Assembly: GCA_964570895.1 (NCBI GenBank)
Contig: CAZMZD010000002.1
Span: 124,001 to 188,000 of the forward strand
DNA from: RGIG1918 sp964570895
Lineage (GTDB): Bacteria > Cyanobacteriota > Vampirovibrionia > Gastranaerophilales > Gastranaerophilaceae
DNA: 64,000 nt
Direction: 5' to 3'
Under the pieces are notes generated by a model. That model searched no databases, was not told where the DNA came from, and was given only the letters and a program-made list of their open reading frames with translations. Both the position numbers and the translations under genes were made by a program. Position 1 is the stretch's first letter; each line of letters begins with the position of its first letter. Positions 1-12,900 of the stretch are shown piece by piece.

Positions 1-900
1 CTGTTGAGTATGTGTTTGTAATTGTTGCATCATAGATGATCCCCGCAATACCACCAGCTATATATGAACCATTTATAACACCTGTTGAATATGCGTTTTC
101 AATATTGCCTGTGATATCCCCCGCAATACCGCCTGTGCTTTGTCCGCCTGTTATGTTTCCTGCAGAATATACATTTCTAATATCGATACTGCCACTACTA
201 TTTCCAACAATACCGCCTGCGCCTGTGAATCCTGTTATATCACCTGTCGAATAAGTATTTTCAATAGTGCCACCCATTAAACCCGCGATACCGCCTGCGT
301 AACCGTTATTTGAGGTTATAATTCCTGTTGAATAAACGTTTTCGATATTCCCGCTGCTGAAATGCCCTGCAATGCCGCCTGCGTCGCCATCAGAGCTTGT
401 CACATTGCCTGTCGAATAAGCATTTTTAATCGTGCTATTTGTGCCTTCACCCACAATGCCACCTGCATAATTCATACCTTCCACATTTCCTGTCGAATAA
501 GCATTTGTTATGTTGCCGTAAAAAATTTCGCCTGCAATTCCACCTGCACAATTAGCGCTACTATAGATATGGCCTGTTGAATAAACGTTTTCAATGTTAC
601 CTGCAATTTTAGCTGCAATACCACCTGCGAAGCCTGCGCCTTCTGTATAACCTGTAGAATATGCGTTTGTGATATTGCCATTGATTCTGCCTGCAATACC
701 GCCTGATTCCGCAGCGCCAGTGGTTACGCCTGTAGAATATGCGTTTGTGATATTGCCATCGATTCTACCTGCGATACCGCCTGCGCTACTATACCCTACA
801 ACGGTGCCTGTTGAGTATGCATTTGTTATACTTCCTGTGCTATAGCCCACAATTCCGCCTGCAAGACCGGTTTCTGATGATATTATATCCCCTGTTGAGC
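1..900 (-). repeat. Uniform array of short GLUG-variant repeats (GGIAG / NxYSTG type)
   Basis: The most C-terminal 300 residues in the window form about a dozen nearly regular repeats of about 26-28 residues with the core AGGIAG, then GNITN, then YSTG. They differ from the GGLVG / ITNSYATG units elsewhere in the gene and contain no GTFDG cap block. The array continues past the left edge, so it may be the last module or the start of a different C-terminal region. Confidence 0.8.
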
Positions 901-3900
901 TTACAGCTTCAAATGTGGTATTATCCCCTTTGCCCACAATTCCGCCTATGAATGAATAGTCAACAGTACCAGCTAATTTCATATTTACGCTTGACGATAC
1001 ATTTTTAAACGTCGAATTATCTGCCCAGCCAATAACGCCACCAGCGCCAAACTCGCCCGAACTGCTGCTTGTAATGTTCACATTTCCCGAAACTTTCACG
1101 TTTTCAACCGTGCAGCTGCTTGCAAGGTCTGCAAGTGCGCCAACGCCTTCTGTTGCGGAATTATTTTCAATGTCCACATTTTTTAAATTTAGATTTTTTA
1201 CAGTGCCGGTTAAGATGTGAATTATCCCCCCCGTTCCTTCGAGGTTCGAAACAGTAAACCCGTTGCCATCGAATGTGCCGCCGTAGCTTGAAACTGTGCT
1301 CCAGCCGCCTGCGAGTTCAGATAGGTCAATGTCGTTAAAGAGCATAACGTTTTTGCCTGCTGAAAGCGCGCTTTGGAGCTCTTGCGCAGTTCTTACAACT
1401 GTGTAGCCATCTGCAATTGCTTTCGCTTCTGTAGTTTCATGTATGCCCACAATTTCTGCCACATCAGCGTTATCAAGAAGTTCAATTTTGCCTGTTTGCT
1501 CGCTTGTGCTTCCTGTGCGCTCAACTTCGAAAGCATTTCCTGTCACGGATTTTATGTTTTCAGGGTCATTAAACCAGCTTGAGTTTTTGCTCAAATTGCT
1601 GCCTGAATAATTTGCATCATTATCTACTGCAAGAATATATGGGTCTGTTGAAGTTATCCAAGCGCATTCGAGTATATTTCCCGCATTAGTTCTTGCTGTA
1701 AACGAGCCTCTATTTCCGGCACCAACATTCATCACAGTGGCTGCTGCGCATTGGATAATAGAGCCATAGATACTGCCCACAAACCCGCCATAATATGAGT
1801 TTTCATTAGCGTTTTCAATTGTCACATTTCCTGCGGCGTATGAACCTGTGATTGTGCCGCTGTTCATGCCCACAAAGCCGCCGATGTATTGCGCTTTGCT
1901 GTTAGAAGTTGGGATTGCGGAAGTTTTTTCAGCGAGTTCTGATGAGCTCATTGCACTCACGCCATTTTTAGAGCTGCCATTCACCGCGCCGATTGAGCTT
2001 AGGGAAGAATTGTAACCACAGTTGACGAATGTTCCGCCGCTTCCGCCTGAAAATGCGCCGGTTTCGCCGTTTGAGCCGCCTGTAACACTTGTGCCTGTGT
2101 AATATGAATTTGTAATTCTGCCGGAGCTATTGCCCACAAGCCCGCCTGTGCACCTTCCGCTAGTCTTAGCTGCGACTGTGCCTGAAGCATAGCAATTTGT
2201 GATATTGCCTTGGTTTTCGCCAACAAGCCCGCCTGTATATTGGCTGCCGCCTGTCACGTTTCCTGTTGCCCAGCTGTTTTCAATTATGCTGCCGTCTGAA
2301 AACCCAACAAGCCCGCCTGTGCAATCGCCATTGTTTGTGACGGCAGTAGAAGATGAACAATATTTAATGAACGAATCTCTTGCCACGCCCACAAGCCCGC
2401 CTGCTTGAACGTTTGACTCGCCTGCCACAACTCCTTCAACAACTTTCACGTTTTCAATTCTTGTGCCTATTGTTTCGCTTGCAAGTGCGCCTGTGTTCTC
2501 GTCGTCGCCCACTATTTCAAAGTTTTTAAGTGTTACGTTTTTAATTGTTGCGCCAATAGTTGATGTAAATAACCCTTCAGAGTAGCTTAAGCCTGAAATT
2601 GTGTGCCCTTGCCCGTTGAATGTTCCGCTGTAGTTTTCAATATCTGCCCAAGTTGTGCCCGTGAGGTCAATGTCGCCTGTAAGCACAACATCTTGATTAT
2701 TTTGAAGTGCAGCAAGGAGCTCAGCTCCGCTTGACACGTAAGCTGTTTCTTTGTTTTTAGAAGCCTCAATTTCAGCAACTTTTTGAGCTAGCTCTTCTGA
2801 TGTCATTGCGGTTATAATGGAAGGATCGTCGCCCATGGCTATTCCTTCCGTTAGTTCTGCTTCTGAATTATATCCGCAGTTAGTGTATGTGCTCCCGCCA
2901 ATAAATCCGGAAAACGCGCCAAAACTTGTTGCTTCGCTACTTGTAGCGCTATTTCCTGTATAGTAGCAATTTGTTATTGTGGAGTATGAATCTATACCCA
3001 CAAAACCGCCTGTATCAATACTTGTGCTTGAAACCGTGGCAGACGATACGCAGTTTACAATAGTTGATTCGCCTACACTGCCGATAAACCCGCCTGTGCA
3101 TTGATAGCCTGAGACAGCAGCTGAAGATGAGCAGTTTACAATAGTTGATTCGCCTACATAGCCGATAAACCCGCCTGTGCTCTGATAGCCTGAGACAGCA
3201 GCTGAAGATGAGCAGTTTATAACTACTGACCCTTCGTCAACATCTCCTGCAAGCCCGCCTGTGCTATCGCCCGTGCTTTCGACAGTGCCGCCTGCTACAT
3301 GAACATTGTTTATTATTGTCCCGGTTGCCCAGTCAACAAGTGTGCCGGTGCCATCCCAATCGGTCACTATTTCAAAGTTTTCAAGTGTTACGTTTTTAAT
3401 CACGGCGCCATTGACTGTTGATCCGAATAACCCTCCGGAGTAGCTCAAGTTCGAAATTGTGTGCCCTTGCCCATCGAATGTTCCGCTGTAACGTGTGATA
3501 TCAGCCCAAGTGACACCTGTTAGGTCAATGTCGCATGCAAGTGTCACATCTAAATTATTTCTCAAACCAAAGAGCAAGTCGCTCGCGGTTGAAGCTTGGA
3601 AAGTGTCGCTCACTGTGCTTGTTGTCGCGCAGTTTTCAATTACACTCGGGTTAACCATCCAGCCCACAAACCCGCCGGTATTAGTTGCGCTTGCAATAAC
3701 ACTGCCTGTTGAGAATGAGTCTGAAATTGTGCCACCTTGAACACTTCCTGCGAACCCGCCTGCAGCATATGTTGCGCCTGTAACGTGCCCTGTGGCGTAG
3801 GATTTTTCAATTGTGCCCTCATTTGCAACAACGCCAACAAACCCGCCCGCGGTGTCTGACGTGCCTAAGATGTTTCCTGTTGAATATGAGTTTTTAATAA

Positions 3901-6900
3901 TTCCGCCAACGGTGACGCCTGCAAAACCGCCTGCCGTGCCATTTGCAGAGATTATGTCGCCATGTGCGCCAGAAGATATTACTGTGCCTTGAATATTTCC
4001 TGCAAGCCCGCCGATAGCACTATCTTGAGAACCGCCTGTCACTGTTCCGTATGCGTGTGATGAATTGATTATGCCGTAAGGGTATGATGAATCGCTTGTG
4101 CCTTCAATATGTCCAACAAGTCCGCCGCCGTACATCTGCGTGCATGTTATATCCGCAAAGCTTGAGCTGTTTGAAATTGTGCCGTACAATTGCTGCCCAA
4201 CAAGCCCGCCAGCAACCGCGCCTGAAACTGTGCCGCTTGTGCTTGAGCCTGAAATTGTTCCGAGCTCCATTTTGCCTGCAATTCCGCCGGCGCTATTGCC
4301 GCCTTCCACAGAACCTTCAAATGTTGAATTTAAAACATTTGAATAGTGCATACTGTTGAAAAATCCGCCAAGGCAATCAGTATAGCTATCGTTTGCCACT
4401 TTCGCCTTAACCGTCACATTATTCACATTTGCGCCATGTGCGGTGTTTGCAATCACAGCGCCTGAAATGCCACTTGCTTGAGCTTCAAGGTTCAAATCGC
4501 TCATTGTGCCGTTGAAGTTTGTAAACAATGTGCTGTTTATACCTGAAATTGTGTGCCCGTTGCCCATAATTTCGCCGCTGTAGTTCATTTCAGAGTTCCA
4601 TGTGAGCGAGCTTAAGTCAATGTCTGAAAGCAAATATATGTTTTTGTTCATCGAAAGCGCTTGCATGAAGGTTCCCGCATCTATCACTCTATAGAAAATT
4701 TCTTGTGCGCTATCTGTGCTTTGCGCGCCAACGGTTTCGCCTGCCGCAATGCCTGCTGATGTGCGCGTTGCGCTCACTGTGGAATTTGCTTCAAGTGCGG
4801 CGAGTGTGTAGCCTGTAACACCGCTGTATGTTCCATTATTCACTGCGCCATAAGTGTTTGCGCTGTTATATCCGCAACTTGTGAATGTGCCGGAGTTTCT
4901 TCTTCCCACAAATGCTCCGCGGTAGCTTGTGTTTGTGCTTGTTGCCGTTCCAAGTGCGTAAGAATTTGAAATTGTTGTGCTTGTGTTAGTATATGCTGCA
5001 AAGCCACCTGTGTACCGATATGTGCTTGAAACGTTACCTGCAGCGTAGCTGTTTACGATAGATACGTATTTTGTGCTTCCTGCAAAACCGCCTGTATATT
5101 GGTATCCTGAAACATCCCCTGTAGAGTAACAGTTTGAAATGTCAGCAGTGTTTGAAGAACCACCGGTAATATCTCCTATAAATCCGCCAGTGTAGTTTCC
5201 CGTGCCGGTTATTGTTCCTGTTGCATATGAGTTTGTTATGTTAGTATTTAGTTTGATTCCACCTGCGAATCCGCCGGTATACAGATATCCTGAAACATCG
5301 GATGACGAATAGCAGTTTGTGATAAATGCGCTGTACTGATTATTTGTCCCGTATACATACCCAACAAGCCCACCAGCATATGAGCCTGAGGCGTATTTTG
5401 AATTTGAAACTATGCCGGACGAGTAAGAATTTTTAATTTCCCCTGCGCCATTCATATATCCCACAAGTCCGCCTACGTATTCATAGCCCGTAATAGTGGC
5501 AGTTGAACAGCTGTTGACAATTGTTGTTTTGTTATTTGCATCACTGGTGTTCATATATCCCACAAGCCCGCCTGTGTTTGCATAGCCTGTAACATCAGCT
5601 GTGTTTGTGCTGTTTGAAATTGTGCCGCCTGACATATAGCCCACAAGCCCGCCTGTAGCGTATGATGAGCCGGTGCTTGCACCCGTATATTCAACAGTCC
5701 CGCCATCGACATGTACGTTATCTATCGTTGTGCTTGAAGCATTACCCACGAGCGCGCCGGTGTAAGTGCTTGAAGAGGATATATTGAAATCTTTAAGCGT
5801 TAAGTTTTTAATCGTCGCGCCTGATGTTTGCGCAAATAAGCCTTCTGCGCCTGAAAGATTAGAGAGCGTGTGCCCTGCGCCATCAAGCGTGCCTGAGAAT
5901 GTGCCTGTGAGCCCGCCGGACCAGCCTGAAAGGTCAATGTCGTTCATCAAAATTACATTAGAATTGTTTGTGAGCGCGGTTTTAAGCTCATCTGCGGTTG
6001 AAACGGTCACGTATGTTAAACCGTCACCTGTGAACCATTCAAGCGTTACGTCATCTGCCGTTGCCACAACGCTTTCGCCGATTTTATCTTGAGCAAGAAG
6101 TGCACCGAGCCCGTTTTGATAGATTAAGTTTGAAGAAGCGCCTGCAGGGCTTGATGTTCGCACTTCGCCATAGTCATTTAAGTAAATTTCTCTTGAAGAA
6201 ATGCCTGCGCCTGTGTTTGCGCCTGTGAGCGCAGCGCATGTCCAATCCCCGCCTAAAACGGAGGATATTGTGCCAAGCGATAGCGTGCCAAAGTTGCTTG
6301 GTTTTTTAAGGTTCAATGCGTCAATTTTTGCTTGAATTTCTTCTGCGCTTGCGCCTGTGAGCCCTGTGGTTGAATCCACAAAGCCGTTTGAGTTGTTGAA
6401 GTAGCAATCTGTGAGCGTTCCGCCATTTGAGCCCACAAAGCCGCCCCAAGCCCCGCTTGAAACAGCGCCTTGCGAATAGCAGTTTGTGAGAATGCCGTTA
6501 CTTGAACCAGAGTCTGCAATTTGCCCTGCAAATGTGCCGATGAAGGAGTTACTGCTATCTGTTGAAACATTGCCTGTAGCGTAGCTATTTGAAATTGTGC
6601 CTTGCCATACCAATCCGGCAAACCCGCCGACGTTAGCAGCTGCATAAGTGTCCGTCACAGCGCCTGTAGCGTAGCAGTTTGTAATTGTACCATAGCTGGA
6701 TCCGACAAACCCGCCAGCTCTTAAACCGCTGCCTGTTACTGTGCCTGTTGCGTAACAGTTTGTGATTGTACCGTAGCCGGATCCGACAAACCCGCCTGTA
6801 TCAGATCCTAAGCCTGAAACAGCAGCTGAAGACGAACTGTTTGAAATTGTGCCATTTGCCATATAGCCCACAAGCCCGCCCACAGTATCTGTGCTTGAAA

Positions 6901-9900
6901 CGGTGCCGCCAACTACATGAACATTGTTAATCGTTGTTGTGCCATTTGCCCCGCCAACAAGTGCGCCTGTATCGCCACTATCGCCTGTTATGTTAAAGTT
7001 TTCTAAAGTAACATTTTTAATCGTCGCGCCATTGGTTGTTGTGAACAGCCCGTTTGTGTGCGCTAAGTTTGAAATTGTGAACCCTTGTCCGTCGAATGTG
7101 CCGCTGTATTCTGCAATTTCAGCCCAAGCAAAGCCCGCAAGGTCAATGTCTGCCGTTAAAATCACATCTTTATTATTTTGAAGAGCCGCAAGAAGTTCAG
7201 CACCTGTGGAAACTTTTGTTGCCGTGCTTGTCACGCTGGAGTTTTGAAGGGCAGTAGTTTTAGCTATGATTTCATCTTGGCTCATTGCGGTCAGGCCATC
7301 TTCATTTGCAACACCGCCAAATGTGCCAATTGAAGAGCTTGATGTAGAACCGCAATCTATAAATGTACAATCGCCTGTTCCTATAAATGTTCCGGCGGTG
7401 CTTGAAGCGCTTATGTTTGAAGCTAAACCATCGTAATATGAATTTTTGATTGTGCCACCAGAAGCATTGCCCACAAGTCCGCCTGTGCAGCTGCAGCCGT
7501 CTGTGCTTGTCACAAAAGCATCTGCCCAACAATTTGATATTGTGCCGGCACTAGAAGCAACAAGCCCGCCTGCGAATGTTCCGCCTTCTGCAACAACCGT
7601 CGCTGCTGATGAGCAGTAATCAATTAATAGTGAGCCTACATATGACACACCACCTAGATTCCCCATATAGCCCACAAGCCCGCCTGCGCCAACAGGGCCA
7701 ACACCGTTTCCTGAATCACAAATGCTTTTAACGCCTCCGCCATACATGTGGCAATTTCTGATTTGCGTTGCGTCACTTATTAAACCTGCAAGCCCGCCGA
7801 CAATCATATCCGTGCCTGTAACTTGTGTGTAGTAAAGTTCAATGTTTTCTATTGTTGTGTCTACTGCTTCATCAACAAGCGCGCCTGCAGAATAGTGTTC
7901 ACTTGTGCCTGTAGCAGTAATATCAAAATAGTTAAGCGTTAAGTTTTTAATCGTCGCGCCATTGGTTGATTTAAACAACCCGCTTGAGCCTTCGAGGTTT
8001 GAAATTCTGTACCCTTGCCCGTCGAAGTAGCCTGAATAATTTTCAACACTTGTCCAATTGAAGCCTGCAAGGTCAATGTCTGTAGCGAGTTTTACATTTG
8101 CCCCTGCAAGAAGTGCCGCTTGTAAGCTTGAAGCGCTGGATACGTAAACTGTTTTGCCTTGGTTCACTTTGCCTGTTGTTATGTTATCTGTTACCGCTTC
8201 GCCTTTGCCGATGGCTGCTGCGTAGCTTGTTGCAGAGTTTGTGATGGTTGCCGCTCCATCTTCTGCCACAATGCCAACGAAACCGCCGTATGTGCCCCCG
8301 CCGTTTGTGATTGTGGAGAACATTGCAACACTGTCTTGAACATTGAGCTCGCCTGCGCCTGCTTGCCCAACGAGCGCGCCTGCTGAATTTGAGCCCGTGA
8401 TTTCAGCTGCTGTGTAGGAATTTATAATATTTAGCTTGTTTTCGCCAACTTGCGCGAGGGTAAATTCAGGCGCATAGACTTTATCAAGCCCTAGAATTTC
8501 TTGCATTTGAGCAAGGGTCATCGCGCTCAAACCGTTTGCTTCCACTTCGACAATTGAATCAAGCGAATCTAAATCTGAATTATATCCGCAGTTAGTGTAT
8601 GTAACATATTCGTTTCCTGAAAATGCGTATGTTTCGGCATTGCCTTGAATTGTTCCAAGGACGTAACAGTTTTCAAATGTGGTTGTGGTGCCGCTGCCGT
8701 AGCCTAAAATTCCGCCTGCTGTCATGTAGGAATTAACGGTTCCTGCAAAATATGTATCTGAAATTGTTGTTTTTGCATCTGCATAGCCCATTATGCCACC
8801 GACGCTGTCTTCGCCTGAAACGTTTGCAGTTGAGTATGAATTTTTAATTGTAGAGTTGGTGCCATAGCCAACGATACCGCCGCCATAGTCAGTTGACGTA
8901 TAAACAGTTCCTGTTGAATAGCAATCTGATATTGCGCTATTTGTGTCGTGCCCCACGATACCGCCTCCATCACAAAGTGCCCAAATGTTGCCTGTGGAGT
9001 ATGAATTTTTAATGGTTGCGCTATCTGCTTCGGCTGCAATTCCGCCAGCGTGACCAAAATTACTTTCGATGACACCTGAAGAGCTTGAACCTTGGACTAA
9101 GCCGCCTGTCAATTTGCCTGCAATTCCGCCTGCGCTCACTCTGCCATTACCGCCGCCTGTCATATTGCCTGTTGTAATGTTTGCGCTAGAGCTTACGTTT
9201 TTAATTATTGTGTTATTAGCGCTTCCCACAAGAGCGCCAACTGTATAATCGTCGCTTGTGGAATCAGCAGTGATTGTTCCTGAAACAGTCACATTTTCAA
9301 TTACGGAATCTTCTGCGTTGTTTGCAAGAATGCCGATATTGTTGCTTGTATCAGAATTTTCAATGCTTGCATTTTCAATATTCAAGTTTATAATCGCAGC
9401 GCCGTTTAATGTGCCAAATAGGCCTTCGCTATCTTCAAAGCCTGTGATTGTGTACCCTTGCCCGTCAAACACGCCGCTATAGGATTCAATTTGTTCCCAG
9501 AAGCAATCTGATAAATCGATGTTTGCGCCAAGCCTTACATTTTCACCGCTATCAAGAGCGTTCCATAAATCATCTGCATCTGTGACAATTGTGTAGCTGG
9601 AGCTGTTTTCAGGAATTTCGATGGATGGGAGAACTTTTGGTGTGCGTGCGCTAATTGCGCTGTCAATTGACGTGGTGATTAAGTCGCTAAAGGCTAGCTC
9701 ATCGGTGCAATTGCTGGTTAGTCCTGCGCAATTATCTAAATATGAATCTTCATCGTAACTGCTTGAAAAAGCAGCGGCATGTTGCATATCAACAGCGAAT
9801 ATACTGCCTTCAAAATACGAGTTTTTAATTGTGCCGTTGTTAGAATTGGCAAAACCACCAACAGTATCTTGACTAGAAGCACCGCCTTTATGATATGCAT

Positions 9901-12900
9901 ATTCTATTGTGCCTTCATTTACGCCTACAAAACCGCCTACTGACCAACCTCTTGTTGAGCCTTTTGAATACGAGTATGATATAGTACTGCCCGAAACACA
10001 TCCTGCAAACCCGCCTGTAATGCAAGCGGAAGAAAAAGAAGAAACATCGTTTATAGCACAGCTGTTTGTTATTGCGGAGCTTCCTGCAAGCCCAACAAGC
10101 CCGCCTGTGTAGCTGCTAATACCCCCTGAGTCGTCCACGACTTCGCCTGTTGCGTAAGAATATTCAATTGAAGAGCCGCCAACAAGGTAGCCCACAAGCC
10201 CGCCTGTATAGTTGCCGGTGCCAAAAACAGAACCTGTGGAGTATGAATTCTTTATGCTGACCCCATTCATTGTACTTCCAACAAGCCCGCCGGTGTTTCC
10301 TGCACTATTTACTGAAGCAGAAGACGAACAATTTACGATATCGCCACCACCCATACCAAAAGCGATATGGCCAATAAGCCCGCCTGTGCTCCCGCCAGAA
10401 TATTCATTATGAATAAAGCCGCCGTCTACATGTACATTTTCTATGTGTGAAAAATTTGCAGATCCGGATAGTATGCCGGCATATGTGGTATTGCTTGAAA
10501 TTGTGAAGTTTTTAAGGGTTAAATTTTTAATTGTTGAATGATCTGTGCTTCCAAGCAAACCTTCTGTGTGGCTTAGGCCTGAAATTGTGTATCCGTTGCC
10601 GTCAAATGTGCTGTGGTAATCCACGGTTTCCCAATTGAAGCCGGAGAGGTCAATATCGTTTTGAAGGGTGATTGCAACATTTGCTTTTAGTGCAGCAAGG
10701 AGTTCTTCCGCAGTTGTGACATTTCCTGTTGGAAGTTCTGTGTTTTTGAGCTCTTCTATTTTTGCTCCAATTTCGCTTGCAGACATTGCTTCTGCTACAT
10801 AAGTGTTATTTCCATTGCAGCCATCTGCTTCACAGCTTTCTTCGCTATAGTAACAATCCACAGCCATTGAATAATTATATTCGCCCACAAACCCGCCGAT
10901 GCGACTATCACCTGAAACCGTGCTTGCTGAATATGAATTTTTGATATAGGAAGTGTTTACATATCCTACAAGCCCACCAACATTCGAACTGCCTGAAACA
11001 TTTGCGGTGCTTGAGCTGTTTATAATGCTTGTTTCATCTATGCGGCCTACAAGCCCGCCTGCATAATCACCTGAAACAGTGCCGCCAACCACATGTACAT
11101 TTTCAATTCTTGTGTTACTTGTCGCGCCCACAAGTGCGCCTGTGTAATCTATATCGCCTGTGATTGTGAAGTTTTCAAGCATTACGTTTTTAATCACTGC
11201 GCCGGAAGCAGTTGATGTAAACAACCCGTTTGAGTGCGTTAAGTTAGATATTGTGTGCCCTGTGCCATCAAATGTTCCGCTGTAGTTTTCAATATCTGCC
11301 CATTCAACGCCTGTTAGGTCAATGTCTGCCGTTAAGACCACATCTTCATTATTTTGAAGCGCAGAAAGAAGCTCTGCCCCCGTTGAAACTTGCGTTGCGC
11401 TTGTGGTTTCTTCCGCGCCTGCTGTTTTTTGCGCGCCGCCAACTCCGCCCACTAGTGCGCCTGTGTTTGCGCCTGTCACTTTGCCTGTGAAGGAAATGTC
11501 TTCAAGGGTGTTTTCGCCAATTGCCCAGCCTGCAATGCCGCCTGCGTTTTGCCCGCCTGCAACTATCATATCGGAAGACACATTTTTCACCGTGTTTCCG
11601 CCAACAAGGTAGCCCACAAGGGCGCCTGTTGCTTCGCCTGTGCCTGTGATTTCGCCCCCGAGCACAACGTTTTGAATTGTTGAATTGCTTGCCTCGCTTG
11701 CGATTGCGCCAATGTTTCCGCTGCCTGTGATGTTTGTGTTATCAAATATAACATTTTCAATCGTCGCGCCTTGGATGGTCTTAAAGAGCGATGAGTCAAG
11801 GTTTTTAATCGTGAAGCCGTTGCCGTTAAATTTGCCTGTGTAGTTTTCAATTATTTCCCAGCCGGAGAGGTCAATGTTGCCTGCAAGCATAACATTTTTG
11901 CCCTCTGCAAAGGCGCCTTCGAGTTCCGCGAAGTTTTTAACCCAAGTGTAGCCCATAGCTTCCGCTTCGCTTTTTGAATATCTTTCCACGGTTTGCCCGC
12001 GCGCGGAGTCTATTGAATTATAAACATCCCAAACATGCGCGCCAAGCTCTGTTTGCGTGAGCGAATTGGTCAAGCCGTTATATGTCCAGCTCGTTTCGCC
12101 TTTTGAGAGCACGCCATATTGGTTTGCGCCCGAGGTGAGCCATGCGGAAGATTTTTCAGTTGCGCCTAAAATGTCTGCGCCTGCTGTTCCTTGGGTTACG
12201 TAGGTGTTTTCGTATGAGCCGTTATTCAAGAACGTGCCATAGCCGGAGTCTATGTTCACAATTGTGTTTGAAACATTGTTCACAGACCCAAAGCCCACAA
12301 ACGCACCGATTGAAGAAAGAGCAACTTTGGGGAGGGATGTGGATGAGGCGTTTGCAGCATATTCAATTCCTGCAACTTTTTCAGCAAGTTCGTCTGCGCT
12401 CATCGCGGTAACGCCATCTGCCTCTGCTCCTGCCACGGCGCCTATTGTTAAATCTGAATTATATCCACAGTTGGTGAGTGTTGAATCATTGCTGTACTCT
12501 CCAACAAGCGCCCCACAACTGCTTGAACCGGTGTTTGTGACACTTGTGCCTGTGTAGTACGAGTCTGCAATATAGTGTGCACTGCTTGATGACATATGTG
12601 ATCCAACGAGCCCGCCTGCTGTTCTCGCTGCACATGCAACCGCGCCTGAAGCGTAGCAATTTGTGATTGTGGTATCCGATAATCCGACTAAGCCACCAGT
12701 GGCAAGCCCCAATTCTACATAAGGTCTTGAATGTACATAGGTGTTAGTAACGTTGCATGTAGCATAGCTGTTTGTAATTGAACCGTCCTTATAACTGCCT
12801 GCAAGCCCACCGGTAGCTCCATCATATGAATTTTCAACCGTGCCGCCTATTACTCGAACGCTATCTACAGTTGTGGATACAGCAGAGCTTACAAGTGCGC

